Source: an uncultured Pseudomonadales bacterium
GTDB taxonomy: Bacteria; Pseudomonadota; Gammaproteobacteria; Pseudomonadales; Azotimanducaceae
NCBI GenBank assembly: GCA_947258825.1
Contig: CAMYJX010000027.1
Location: 1 to 37,301 of the forward strand
Direction of reading: 5' to 3'
Length of the DNA: 37,301 bases
How positions within the stretch are numbered: position 1 is the stretch's first letter; each line of letters starts with the position of its first letter. The notes under the pieces were generated by a model. That model saw only the letters and a list, made by a program, of their open reading frames with translations, was not told the origin of the DNA and did not search any database. Shown one piece after another: positions 24,496-33,276 of the stretch. The translations under genes were made by a program, and so were the position numbers.

Positions 24496-26153
24496 GGTTT
24501 TCCGGAAACGTGCACCTCGATGAGGTGCGGGCCGCCCGCCTCCAGCGCATGCGAAACTGCACTCGCCAGCGCGTCGGGATCATCGACGCGCAACCCCGCT
24601 ACGCCCATGCCCGCAGCCAGGGCCGCAAAGTCCAGCACTGGGGTCAGATCCATGTGGGGGTAGGGGCGATTGGATTCGGCGTCGAAGCGCTGTCGGTAGA
24701 TGTCCATATTGTGCTTGAGGACGCGATATTCCCGGTTGGCGAGAATGACGAAGATCAGGTCCAGATTCAGGTGGGCGGCGGTCCACAGCGACTGGATCTG
24801 ATACATGGCAGAGCCGTCTCCGGATATCAGCACCACGGGCCGATCCGGATTTGCAATCTTAACCCCCAGCGCGCCGGCGATGCCCTGGCCGATGCCGCCG
24901 CCCCGCTGGCCGTAGTAGTCGCCCGGGCCGGCGAAATCGAAGGCGCCGGTCACGTCGGGGCCCGCGGTAATGGATTCGTCGACCAGAATGACGTTGGCCG
25001 GCATGACCCTGGCGATTTCTGCCAGCGCCCGGCCCGGCGTCATGGGGCGCGCGTCCCGAAGTCTGTCCGCTGCAGCCGCCGCCTGTTGCCGACGCGCCAG
25101 GTTGGCGGCAGCCAGCGCATCGTTACGCGCGCTGGCTGCCTGCCGATAGGCGTCATTCGCCGAGGCCTGCACCGCGGCCAAAACCGCCTCCAGGGAGACG
25201 CTCAGATCGCCGACCAGCCCAGCGGCCAACTCGAAGTTGCGTGCCATGGTTTGCGGGCTGTCGGCAATCTGCGCGACGGGTACGCCTTCGGGTATGGGGC
25301 TGACCGCGTCGTACCAGATCTCTTCGAAGAAGGGTCCGCCCAGCATGAGCACCAGGTCGTGGTCCTGCAGGGTGCGCCGGATGGTCCCCGCCTCGAAGCC
25401 CAGCGCGCCGCGGGCGTTGGGATGGCGATTGGGGAACGGCATGTGCAGCCGCAGGCCCTCGTTGAATACCGCTGCGCCAGTGGCCACTGCCAGCTTCGTC
25501 AGGGCGTGGCTGGCCACCTGTATGGCCACCTGGTCCCCGGCGATGATGGCCGGATTCGCGGCGTCGAGCAGCAGCGCCGCTGCAGCCTGCACCCCGTCCG
25601 TTGCCGGCTCGCTGGCGGCAAACAGCTGGCCGGCGGTGACTGCCCCCTTGTCGGTTTCCTGCTCCATTACGTTCACGGGAAGGGCGATAAAGACGGGCCC
25701 TTTTGGCGCGTCGTTGGCAACCTTGAACGCACGGCGCATGAGGTCCGCCATCTCGTCTGCCGATTCCGCCTGAGCGCTCCACTTCGTCAGCGGCGCCGCC
25801 ATGGCTACCAGGTCGTACTGCAGCATGGGGTCCCGCAGCCGCATCCGCGTGTCCTGCTGACCGGCGGTGAGGATGATCGGGCTGCCCGCTTTCAGCGCCC
25901 CGAACAGCGAGCCCAGGCCGTTGCCCAGACCCGGGGCTACGTGCACGTTGGCCACGGCCGTCTCGCCGCTGGCCTGGGCGTAGTAGCTGGCGGCAGACAC
26001 GGCGATGCCCTCGTGCAGCGTGGTGATGTAGCGGATGTCCGGATAGTCGGCCAGGCTGTCCAGCAGCGGGTTTTCCGTGGTGCCGGGATTGCCGAAGATA
26101 CAGCGCACGCCGTGTGCCTGCAGGCTGTCCATGAAGACCTGGCGACCGCGCAT
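24492..26153 (-). CDS. Thiamine-diphosphate-dependent enzyme, benzoylformate-decarboxylase-like
   Basis: A 553-residue ThDP enzyme of the acetolactate synthase/benzoylformate decarboxylase/oxalyl-CoA decarboxylase superfamily. The N-terminal domain has GNPGTTENPLLDSLAD and the cofactor-activating Glu48 in LHEGIAVSAA; NPGTTE is the form seen in benzoylformate decarboxylases. The C-terminal cofactor domain has GDGSAMYQIQSLWTAAH and ILANREYRVLK, where the usual NN of the GDG-NN motif is replaced by AN. GGAGGGAG sits before ATG 26153. It heads a two-gene operon with the CoA-transferase. A 2-keto acid decarboxylase is the simplest role; oxalyl-CoA-type chemistry is the alternative suggested by the CoA-transferase partner. 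Confidence 0.85.
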   Translation of the reverse strand: MRGRQVFMDSLQAHGVRCIFGNPGTTENPLLDSLADYPDIRYITTLHEGIAVSAASYYAQASGETAVANVHVAPGLGNGLGSLFGALKAGSPIILTAGQQDTRMRLRDPMLQYDLVAMAAPLTKWSAQAESADEMADLMRRAFKVANDAPKGPVFIALPVNVMEQETDKGAVTAGQLFAASEPATDGVQAAAALLLDAANPAIIAGDQVAIQVASHALTKLAVATGAAVFNEGLRLHMPFPNRHPNARGALGFEAGTIRRTLQDHDLVLMLGGPFFEEIWYDAVSPIPEGVPVAQIADSPQTMARNFELAAGLVGDLSVSLEAVLAAVQASANDAYRQAASARNDALAAANLARRQQAAAAADRLRDARPMTPGRALAEIARVMPANVILVDESITAGPDVTGAFDFAGPGDYYGQRGGGIGQGIAGALGVKIANPDRPVVLISGDGSAMYQIQSLWTAAHLNLDLIFVILANREYRVLKHNMDIYRQRFDAESNRPYPHMDLTPVLDFAALAAGMGVAGLRVDDPDALASAVSHALEAGGPHLIEVHVSGKP

Positions 26154-26302
26154 GTTGGTTCTCCCTCCAGAGTTGGTTCGACCTTAGTCAGGGTCTGGAC
26201 GCCGGTCAATCGGCCCTGGACGATGCCAGCGTGCTGAATCAGGTTCCACTGCCCCGTCCCCACGACCGGGTTACACTTCAGGATTCAACCGGTGAGCGTG
26301 CA

Positions 26303-27151
26303 ATGGCGGACGAAACCTTTCAGTTCCATTCCCTGGCGGACGGTTTGCGGATTCAGGCTTACCGCTGGATCGTTCCAGCCCCCCGGGGCGTAGTAGTCAT
26401 CGCTCACGGGGCTGCAGAGCACGCCCTGCGTTACGATCGATTCGCCCGGGTGCTGAACGCCGAGGGTTTCAAGGTCTGGGCGCCCGATCATCGCGGTCAC
26501 GGCCGATCGCCGGGCCCGGAAGGCTTCGGTGATTTCGGCGCCGGCGGCTGGGATGCGCTGGTTGCGGATCTGGCGCAGCTGATAACCATGGCGAAGCAGG
26601 CCCATGGCCAGAAGCCCGTGGTGCTCTTTGCGCACAGCATGGGCGCGGCTGCGGGTCAGCAGTACGCTCAGGAGCACTCTGAGGATATTGCCGCCCTGAT
26701 ACTGTCCGGCTCCACGGCGCGGGCGCTGCCTTCTGAAGGGGAGCCGCCGCCTCTGCCGCCGTACAACGAAAATTTCGAGCCCGCGCGCACGCCCTACGAC
26801 TGGCTGTCCCGTGATCCTGCAGAGGTGGACAAATATATCGATGACCCTCGGTGCGGCTTCGAGACCCAGAGCAAGCCTTTTCCCCGGGCCAGCGCGCGGC
26901 GCCTGGCAGACCCGGATAGGCTGGCGGCGAGCCGCAGCGATCTGCCCTGCCTGTTCGTCGCCGGTGACGAAGATCCCATCAACTTCAAGCTGGCGGGCTT
27001 GCGGTTGCTGGAGCAGCGCTGGCGTGACGCCGGGGTGCAGCAGATAGACACGCTGTACTACGCCGGTGGCCGCCACGAGATGTTGAACGAAACGAACCGG
27101 GACCAGGTGATGACGGATATCGTATCCTGGCTCAACGCGCAGCTGGCCTGA
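26303..27151 (+). CDS. Alpha/beta hydrolase, monoacylglycerol-lipase-like
   Basis: A 282-residue serine hydrolase (Hydrolase_4, lysophospholipase or monoglyceride-lipase group). The oxyanion segment is IAHGAAEHALRYDRFA, followed by PDHRGHGRS. The nucleophile Ser112 lies in FAHSMGAA, where the usual first Gly of GHSMG is Ala. The acid is in VAGDEDPIN and the histidine in GGRHEMLNE, the standard order. I use ATG 26303, which begins the conserved region; the frame is open to 26231 without a better start. It is followed by an SDR gene 31 bases on and divergent from the TPP operon. Probably acts on a small ester or monoacylglycerol in the cytoplasm. Confidence 0.9.
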   Translation: MADETFQFHSLADGLRIQAYRWIVPAPRGVVVIAHGAAEHALRYDRFARVLNAEGFKVWAPDHRGHGRSPGPEGFGDFGAGGWDALVADLAQLITMAKQAHGQKPVVLFAHSMGAAAGQQYAQEHSEDIAALILSGSTARALPSEGEPPPLPPYNENFEPARTPYDWLSRDPAEVDKYIDDPRCGFETQSKPFPRASARRLADPDRLAASRSDLPCLFVAGDEDPINFKLAGLRLLEQRWRDAGVQQIDTLYYAGGRHEMLNETNRDQVMTDIVSWLNAQLA

Positions 27152-27182
27152 CGCGCTCAGCTGAAGTCAAGAGGAGTCACCG

Positions 27183-27965
27183 ATGGCAGGCAGGGTGGAA
27201 GGTAAGGTGGCCTTGGTGACGGGCGGGGCGTCCGGTATCGGCCGTGCATGCGCCCTGCGTCTGGCGGAAGAGGGCGCCATGGTCATGGTCACAGACATTC
27301 AGGACGGTCCCGGCGAAACGGTGGTGCAGGAAATCGAGGCTGCCGGCGGCAAGGCTGGATACCTGCGTCACGACGTTACTGACGAGCAGGCCTGGGTCGA
27401 CGTCCTGGGCACGGTGAAGCAGCGTTACGGCGGGCTCAACATCCTGGTGAACAACGCCGGCATTGGTATCGCGGCGAGCATCGTCGAGATGACGTTGGCC
27501 GACTGGCAGCGCCAGCAGGCCATCAATCTGGATGGCGTGTTCCTCGGCATCAAGCACAGCATCCCGCTCATGCGCGAGTCAGGCTCGGGCTCCATCATCA
27601 ACCTGTCGTCGGTTGCGGGCCTGCAGGGCAGCCCGCGGCTTTCCGCCTACTGCGCGACGAAGGGCGGTGTGCGCCTGCTGACCAAGGGGGTGGCGCTCGA
27701 GTGCGCCCAGGAACGCTGGCCGGTACGGGTGAACTCGGTGCATCCCGGGATCATCGAAACGCCGATCTGGAGCAAGGTGGTGCCTGGATCGCTCGAGCCC
27801 GGCGCCAACACCGTGGACGTTGATGCCATGGCGGAGCAGGTCGTTCCCAACGGGGTGCCGGGACAGCCGCTAGACATCGCCAACGGCGTGCTGTTTCTTG
27901 CCAGCGACGAGTCATCCTACATGACGGGGACGGAACTGGTTATTGATGCGGGGCTTTCAGCCTAG
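27183..27965 (+). CDS. SDR-family oxidoreductase
   Basis: A 260-residue classical short-chain dehydrogenase. TGGASGIG (13-20) binds the dinucleotide, and Asp38 at the end of the second strand (VTDIQ) favours NAD over NADP. NNAG is at 90-93, and the catalytic Ser142/143, Tyr156 and Lys160 are in LSSVAG and YCATKGG. The C-terminal [16 protein letters not shown] is typical. AGAGGAG precedes the ATG. It lies 31 bases after the alpha/beta hydrolase, so the two are likely cotranscribed, and it converges on the acyl-CoA dehydrogenase. Related enzymes oxidise steroid, cyclic or fatty alcohols; the substrate here is not known. Confidence 0.93.
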   Translation: MAGRVEGKVALVTGGASGIGRACALRLAEEGAMVMVTDIQDGPGETVVQEIEAAGGKAGYLRHDVTDEQAWVDVLGTVKQRYGGLNILVNNAGIGIAASIVEMTLADWQRQQAINLDGVFLGIKHSIPLMRESGSGSIINLSSVAGLQGSPRLSAYCATKGGVRLLTKGVALECAQERWPVRVNSVHPGIIETPIWSKVVPGSLEPGANTVDVDAMAEQVVPNGVPGQPLDIANGVLFLASDESSYMTGTELVIDAGLSA

Positions 27966-27980
27966 AAATCCGTTGCCGCT

Positions 27981-28005
27981 CGGCCCGGCGAAGTTTTCCG
28001 GGCCG
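27981..28005. terminator. Bidirectional terminator-like hairpin
   Basis: CGGCCCGG (27981-27988) and CCGGGCCG (27998-28005) form a perfect 8-base stem with a 9-base loop. It lies between two convergent genes (stops at 27965 and 28033), where a shared terminator is expected. The T-run TTTT is in the loop rather than after the stem, so efficiency is uncertain. Confidence 0.55.
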
Positions 28006-28032
28006 GTGCGCTTCATCGGATAAGCCGTCAGA

Positions 28033-29235
28033 TCAACGCAACCCGAAATCGAACCCTTCGCCGTTGGCGTAGCGGCGTAGAATTCGCCGCCCGGTATTCT
28101 GCACGTGGACCTCATCCGCGCCGTCGTAGATACGCGCGTAGCGGGCGTGTCGATACATGCGCTCCAACGGCGTGTCCTCGGTAACCCCCAGAGCGCCGTG
28201 CACCTGAATGGCCCGGTCGATGACGTCGTGCAGCATCTTCGCGCCGAATACTTTGATCAACCCGATCTCCACCCGTGCCTCGTCGCCCTGATCGACTTTC
28301 TGTGCCGCGTGCAGAGTCAGCAGCCGGCTGGCCTGAATATCCGCCGCCGAATCGAACACGAACTTCTGAATCTGCTGATGCTCGCCCAGGGTTTTGCCGA
28401 ATGCCACTCGGCTGTTCGCGCGCTCGCACATGAGGTCGAAGGCCCGCTGGGCCTGACCCAGCCAGCGCATGCAGTGAAAGATACGGCCCGGGCCCAGCCG
28501 ATCCTGAGCGATTTTGAACCCCTGGCCACGCGGTCCCAGGAGGTTGTCCTTGGGCACCCGCACGTTGTCGTAGACGACCTCGTAGTGACCGTCCGCCTGC
28601 CCCATCACCTTCACGTCGCGGATGATGTTGTAACCGGGCGTTTCCGTGGGCACCACGATCATGGAGAACGCCGCGTGGGGCGGCGTGTCTTCATCTTCGG
28701 TGCGGGCCATCACTGTTGTGTAGGCGGCGTTGGCGGCGCCGGAGGTAAACCATTTGCGACCGTTGATCACCCACTCGTCGCCTTCCAGCACCGCCCGGGT
28801 CTGCAGCTGGGTAGGATCGGAGCTGGCGACGTCGGGCTCGGTCATCCCGAAGCTGGGGAATACCTCGCCGTCCACCAGCGGGCGCAGGTATTTTTCCCGC
28901 CACTCATCGCTGGCATAGCGATGCAGCATGATGGAGTCCTGCAGCGAGTGCGTGCCCAGCGCCACCATGGCCACCTCGGAGCGCCCCACCACCTCGTTGA
29001 TGAACACGTAGTCCATGAAGGGCAGGCCGCCCCCGCCGATCTCCTCGGGATGGCCCAGCGCCCAGAGCCCTTCGGCTTTGGCCTTATCCATGAGGCTGCG
29101 CATGAGCTGGCCGCGTCTCGCGCTCACCTTGTCTGAAAGCAGTTCCGTCTCTACCGGATAAACTTCCTGCTCGATGAATTGCAGCGCCTTGTTGCGCAGC
29201 GGTTCAACGTGCTCGGGAATGGACAAGTTCAGCAT
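28033..29235 (-). CDS. Acyl-CoA dehydrogenase, ACAD10/11-like
   Basis: A 400-residue FAD-dependent acyl-CoA dehydrogenase that introduces the alpha-beta double bond into acyl-CoA and passes electrons to ETF. Seen: FGMTEPDVASSDPTQLQTRA and WFTSGAANAAYTTVMART in the beta domain, then VPKDNLLGPRGQGFKIAQDRLGPGR, and the C-terminal IQVHGALGVTEDTPLERMYRHARYARIYDGADEVH. The position of the catalytic base, usually Glu in IYEGT, is Asp in IYDGADE, a form common in the ACAD10/11 branch. Downstream of an SDR on the same strand by about 30 bases and possibly in its operon. Confidence 0.93.
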   Translation of the reverse strand: MLNLSIPEHVEPLRNKALQFIEQEVYPVETELLSDKVSARRGQLMRSLMDKAKAEGLWALGHPEEIGGGGLPFMDYVFINEVVGRSEVAMVALGTHSLQDSIMLHRYASDEWREKYLRPLVDGEVFPSFGMTEPDVASSDPTQLQTRAVLEGDEWVINGRKWFTSGAANAAYTTVMARTEDEDTPPHAAFSMIVVPTETPGYNIIRDVKVMGQADGHYEVVYDNVRVPKDNLLGPRGQGFKIAQDRLGPGRIFHCMRWLGQAQRAFDLMCERANSRVAFGKTLGEHQQIQKFVFDSAADIQASRLLTLHAAQKVDQGDEARVEIGLIKVFGAKMLHDVIDRAIQVHGALGVTEDTPLERMYRHARYARIYDGADEVHVQNTGRRILRRYANGEGFDFGLR

Positions 29236-29267
29236 GATCGATCCTCCAGCCAGTTGCTGACAAGCGT

Positions 29268-29993
29268 TCAGACGGCGTTCAATCCGCCGTCCACGATGAA
29301 CTCGGACCCGGTGCTGTAAGAGCTCTCGTCGCTGGCCAGGAACAGCGCCAGCCTGGCTACCTCGTCCGCGGTGGCGCTGCGGCCCAGGGGGATGCCCCGT
29401 TGCATGCGCTCGACTCTCGGCAACTGATCGGCCATATCCGTGGCGATGAGACCCGGATGGATGGAATTGACCCGAATGCCCCGCCGGGCCAATTCAACCG
29501 CTGCAGTTTTGGTCATGCCCCGCACGGCCCATTTGGAGGTGCCGTAGGCAAAGGCGCCGGCCGCGCCCTGCATTCCCGCCAGCGAAGATATGTTGACGAT
29601 GCTGCCGGAACCTGCCTCACGCATGGGCCCGGCCACGGTGCGCATGCCGAGGAACACCCCTTTGCAGTTTACATCCATGACCAGGTCGAATTCGTCCAGG
29701 GGAGTGTCCAGCATCCGGTTGCTGCGGAAAATGCCGGCGTTGTTCACCAGCACGTCGATCCGCCCGTGGCGATTGACGATTTCGTCGATCAGCTGTTGCC
29801 AGCCTTGTTCATCGCTCACGTCGAGGTGACGGTAAGTCCCGCCGACCCTGGACGCGGTGGCTTCTCCTTCGGCATCCAGCACGTCGGCCAGCCATGCTGT
29901 GCCACCCTCAGCCGCGAACAGTTCGGCTTCAGCCGCGCCCTGCCCCCGTGCGGCCCCCGTTATCAGACAGACCTTGCCGTCCAGCCTCCCCAT
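29268..29993 (-). CDS. SDR-family oxidoreductase
   Basis: A 241-residue classical short-chain dehydrogenase. The dinucleotide motif is TGAARGQG (12-19), with Gln in place of the common Ile; Asp37 after strand 2 points to NAD. NNAG is at 84-87, and catalytic Ser136/137, Tyr150 and Lys154 appear in NISSLAG and YGTSKWA. The end SYSTGSEFIVDGGLNAV is typical. The frame is open to 30062, but ATG 29993 has GGGAGG nine bases upstream and starts the conserved GRLDGKV; I choose it. The acyl-CoA dehydrogenase follows about 30 bases downstream on the same strand, so a lipid or terpenoid catabolic pair is plausible. Confidence 0.92.
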   Translation of the reverse strand: MGRLDGKVCLITGAARGQGAAEAELFAAEGGTAWLADVLDAEGEATASRVGGTYRHLDVSDEQGWQQLIDEIVNRHGRIDVLVNNAGIFRSNRMLDTPLDEFDLVMDVNCKGVFLGMRTVAGPMREAGSGSIVNISSLAGMQGAAGAFAYGTSKWAVRGMTKTAAVELARRGIRVNSIHPGLIATDMADQLPRVERMQRGIPLGRSATADEVARLALFLASDESSYSTGSEFIVDGGLNAV

Positions 29994-30058
29994 GATCAAT
30001 GCCCTCCCTACCATCCAGATCGTGCGTCGACTTAAGTTCGCGCCAACGGGCGCATCGG

Positions 30059-30784
30059 TCAAGAGCCGACGCCGTGTTTCCTGGGCTCGGTGGGCTCCGC
30101 TGCCTTTGCCGACTCGTCGCTTCCCGCGTCGTCCCCCCGGCTCGGCTCCGGCACGACGATGTTGTTACCGGCATCCGCCTGCGTGGAGGGTTCACCAGAG
30201 GTCTCGGCGCCCGCCGCTGCAGATGAATCGGTTGTTGCGGTGGTGACCGCTTCGGAGGTTTTCTTTAGGTCTTCCTCGGGGGGTTGCTCTGAGACTTCCT
30301 CCGAGGCTTTCTCGACGTCAGGGCCGGCCTCCTCGCTTGCTGCGGCGGTTCGAGGTTGAGCCTCGGGAGAAGCCTCGGGTGAAGCCTCGGGTGAAGCCTC
30401 GGGTGAAGCCTCGGGTGAAGCCTCGGGCGACGCCTCGGCCGACGCCTCGTCCGCTGCTTCCGCCGGTATCAGCTTCTCGACGCTTCCGGGTGCTTCCAGC
30501 AGCGGCCCGGCGGCGTTTCCACACAACGCGCTGGCGCTGTTCGCCAGCTGCTGGTGCAGGTCGACGTAGGCATCGTTGAGGTTTTTGAACTTATGCGCGG
30601 TCTCGCTGAACTGGGTGACCACCTGCTCCCGGTACTCGTCCAGTTCCGACTGCGTGCTCTCCAGCTGGTCCTGCAGATCTCTTACCTTGCCGGTTTTGCG
30701 GCTGATGAACAGTCCGATCCCCAAGCCGATTACCAACCCCAGCGCGAGCAGCCCGCCCGCTATCAGCCATTCGACGTTCGCCAT
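30059..30784 (-). CDS. yhcB: YhcB/ZapG-family (DUF1043) membrane protein with EASP-repeat tail
   Basis: A 241-residue inner-membrane protein. Residues about 5-28 form one helix (WLIAGGLLALGLVIGLGIGLFI), followed by a coiled coil (about 33-85) and the family core QVVTQFSETAHKFKNLNDAYVDLHQQLANSA. YhcB of E. coli (also called ZapG or LapD) links cell division with envelope growth. The family is essentially gammaproteobacterial. Here the C-terminus is extended by about 150 low-complexity acidic residues: EASP repeats (about 113-142), then alternating Glu/Ala/Ser segments. ATG 30784 has GAGG eight bases upstream. It is divergent from the ydbH-like gene. Confidence 0.9.
   Translation of the reverse strand: MANVEWLIAGGLLALGLVIGLGIGLFISRKTGKVRDLQDQLESTQSELDEYREQVVTQFSETAHKFKNLNDAYVDLHQQLANSASALCGNAAGPLLEAPGSVEKLIPAEAADEASAEASPEASPEASPEASPEASPEASPEAQPRTAAASEEAGPDVEKASEEVSEQPPEEDLKKTSEAVTTATTDSSAAAGAETSGEPSTQADAGNNIVVPEPSRGDDAGSDESAKAAEPTEPRKHGVGS
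30360..30455 (-). repeat. yhcB: 12-bp tandem repeat encoding EASP in the yhcB tail
   Basis: About eight units of GCCTCGGGTGAA read on the plus strand. Units 2-5 (30372-30419) are identical, and the others (30360, 30420, 30432, 30444) differ by one to several bases. On the coding strand this gives EASP-type repeats in the cytoplasmic tail. All units are whole multiples of three, so copy-number change alters only linker length. Confidence 0.92.
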
Positions 30785-30927
30785 ATTCAGGGCCTCTCGC
30801 ACTCAGAATTTCCTACAGTGTAACCCGGCGGGCTGCCATTCGCGTGGCCGATCGATGCATCCAGGGGTACTCAAGGTAAACTGTCCGTTTTCCAGCAGCT
30901 GCGCTGTAACTGGTTTCGGAATCCCAT

Positions 30928-33228
30928 GTGAATGATCAGGTCTCGGAAGCGGAAGCCGTAGGCTGGCGCGACAGCTGGTGGTGGCGCTGGCGCTACAACC
31001 TTCTTCTGGCCCTGGTTGCACTCGCGCTGCTGTTTTATGCGGCCACTCCTGCGCTGCTCGGCCACGCCGCTGCGGCCATGGCCGGCCCGCTCGGGCTTGC
31101 CTCGTTCGACGTTGAAACGGGCTATCCGCGGCCTGGCTTTGTGAGTATCCGTCGCGTGGACCTGAGCGGGTCTGGCTTTCAGCTCCACGCCAGGGAGGGT
31201 CGGTTGACCTACGATCTTGGTGACCTTCTGCGCGGGCGCCTCGAATCCGTTGCTTTCGAGTTCATGGAATTGACGCTTCTCGACGATCAGGCCCTCGAGC
31301 CCGCGGAGGACGTCGCAGCAGCTGAACCCGAGCCCGTTTCGCTGACCGGCTGGCCCTCTGCGTTGCCTTTCGTCACGGCCCGGGTCGAGACGCTTCAGGT
31401 GCAGGTGCCTGAGCTGGGGCTTCTCGCCGGCGGCGAGCTGGTCTACGCAGACAATCGATTTGCTCTCACCCTTCGCGCGGAGGCGCCTGAAGCCGCCAGC
31501 CGTTTCGAGCTGGACGCCGAGCTTTCCGGTGAGGGCCTGGTAACCATTCGTTTCCGCGAGCGGGACGGCGACGGCCCGCCCTTTCTGAGCGCCGTGTCCC
31601 AACTCGAAGCTGAGGCGCTGGTGGTAGATGCGGATGTGCGGCTGTCCGGTTATGCGCTGCAGCTTGCCGGTGAGCTTGCGGGGCTGCCGGCGGGCCAAGG
31701 GCTTCTGCAGAGCGAATTGAAAACACGGATTCCCTGGCCGCTGCCGGCTGACCTCGACTGGCGGGGCCTGAACGTCAGCGGGTCTTTTGATCTGGCCTGG
31801 CAGTCGGCGGACGACAGCATTCAAGTCGATGAGCTGGCAGGTACCGTACAGCTGGAGGCGGGTGTTCTGGACGCCGCCGCAGGGGGTGCTCTGGCGCTGA
31901 AAACGCCGGATCTGTCCCTGTCTGCCAGGCTGCCCCAAGGCTATGGCCTGCGCTATGACGGGGCGCGTGTGGCTGGTGGTCCGGGAATGGAGGTCGATCT
32001 GCGCAGCGCGGCGGTCAATGCCGAGGGCAGCGTCCGCCGCTTTGCGGTCACGACGGGAGCGGCGCTCGGACTGGAGTGGGCTGCCGACGTCACCGCGCGC
32101 TCCGATGCGGTGAAACTCGACGGCCGCCTGGAGGCCGCTGTTCGTCGGACCGGGGCGGACGCTTATGCCGGCCCGCTCAGCTTTGCGGGCGCGATAGCTG
32201 CAGACGAGGTCAAGCTGGAGTCCCAGGTGGCATCGAATCTGACCCTTACCAGTGATGTGCTTGCTGCCGAGGGCGTTGCCGACGCCGGGGCGTTGGGCAA
32301 TCTGACGTTTTCCTCGGCATTCAACATGGAGACCGGTGCGGGCAGCGCCGTCGTCACCGGCGCCACGGAGCTCAGCAAGCCGTTTGCGGCGAGCGTGCTG
32401 TCGCGCTGGCAGGAGCCCTGGGATCTCGACGCGGGCCGCCTGGGATATGTTCTCGATCTGGAGTGGGATGACTTCGAGGCTCCGGCCGGGCGCGTCACGA
32501 TTTCGCTCATCGGTGTGGATGCCCACTACGAGGACTACCTCGTCCAGGGTTTGAACGGGGAGTTCAAGCTGCGCGTGCAGGGGGACACATGGATCTTCGA
32601 CGAAACCCCGGTGACCGCTGAGTCTCTGGACGTCGGCTTCGTTGCAAGCAATCTGTCCGCTTTCCTAGGTTGGACCGGCAGCCAGGTGACGGTGCGGGAG
32701 TTTTCCGCCGCGCTGCTAGGCGGCGGTGTCGTTGCCGAGCCTTTCAGCTATTTTCCCGGCACCGGTTACGGGTCTCTGGAGCTTCGTCTCGTGGAGCTCG
32801 ACCTGTCCGAGGTGCTTGCGCTGGAGGGCGCTGAAGTCACGGGAACCGGCCGTCTCAATGGGGTAATTCCCGTTGCGTTGCTGGACAACGCCATCAGCAT
32901 CGAGGGAGGCAAGGTGCAAGCTGCACCCCCCGGCGGCATCATCCGGGTGTCCGCGGAGCTCAGCGGCCCGACGGGCCAGCCCGGTCTGGATTTCGCCCTG
33001 CTGGCCCTGAAGGATTTCAACTACACCCTGCTGGAAGCCGAGGTCGACTACGCAGAGAGCGGCGATCTGCAGCTTGCGGTACATCTGCAGGGGCGTAACC
33101 CTGAGGTGGAAGCCGGGCGCCCTATTCATTACAACCTGAACATCAGTGAAAACATCCCGGTGCTGCTGAAATCTCTGCGCCTGCAGGACCAGGTGGTCCG
33201 GCAGGTGGAGCGCCGGGTGGGGAACTGA
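30928..33228 (+). CDS. ydbH: YdbH-family AsmA-like intermembrane phospholipid transport protein
   Basis: A 766-residue AsmA-like bridge protein. In E. coli, YdbH, TamB and YhdP carry phospholipid from the inner to the outer membrane as long hydrophobic beta-grooves. Seen: an N-terminal anchor helix at about residues 23-45 (YNLLLALVALALLFYAATPALL), a long body of alternating beta segments ending in LSG, LEA or DL-type strands, and the family C-terminus PIHYNLNISENIPVLLKSLRLQD. The start is GTG 30928. It is shorter than the E. coli protein (about 880). The next two genes are the known partners YnbE and YdbL, which strongly supports the call. Confidence 0.9.
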   Translation: MNDQVSEAEAVGWRDSWWWRWRYNLLLALVALALLFYAATPALLGHAAAAMAGPLGLASFDVETGYPRPGFVSIRRVDLSGSGFQLHAREGRLTYDLGDLLRGRLESVAFEFMELTLLDDQALEPAEDVAAAEPEPVSLTGWPSALPFVTARVETLQVQVPELGLLAGGELVYADNRFALTLRAEAPEAASRFELDAELSGEGLVTIRFRERDGDGPPFLSAVSQLEAEALVVDADVRLSGYALQLAGELAGLPAGQGLLQSELKTRIPWPLPADLDWRGLNVSGSFDLAWQSADDSIQVDELAGTVQLEAGVLDAAAGGALALKTPDLSLSARLPQGYGLRYDGARVAGGPGMEVDLRSAAVNAEGSVRRFAVTTGAALGLEWAADVTARSDAVKLDGRLEAAVRRTGADAYAGPLSFAGAIAADEVKLESQVASNLTLTSDVLAAEGVADAGALGNLTFSSAFNMETGAGSAVVTGATELSKPFAASVLSRWQEPWDLDAGRLGYVLDLEWDDFEAPAGRVTISLIGVDAHYEDYLVQGLNGEFKLRVQGDTWIFDETPVTAESLDVGFVASNLSAFLGWTGSQVTVREFSAALLGGGVVAEPFSYFPGTGYGSLELRLVELDLSEVLALEGAEVTGTGRLNGVIPVALLDNAISIEGGKVQAAPPGGIIRVSAELSGPTGQPGLDFALLALKDFNYTLLEAEVDYAESGDLQLAVHLQGRNPEVEAGRPIHYNLNISENIPVLLKSLRLQDQVVRQVERRVGN

Positions 33229-33276
33229 TTGCCGGATGCCGCGATGCGGACTATGGTTTGAGGTACACATGCACGG

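Noticed and set aside
24510..26237. 575-codon open frame on the plus strand
   Set aside because: Antisense to the ThDP enzyme, which has complete motifs and a strong ribosome-binding site. The antisense product has no recognisable domain.
30871..32526. 551-codon open frame on the minus strand
   Set aside because: Antisense to ydbH, whose N- and C-terminal features and operon context are clear.
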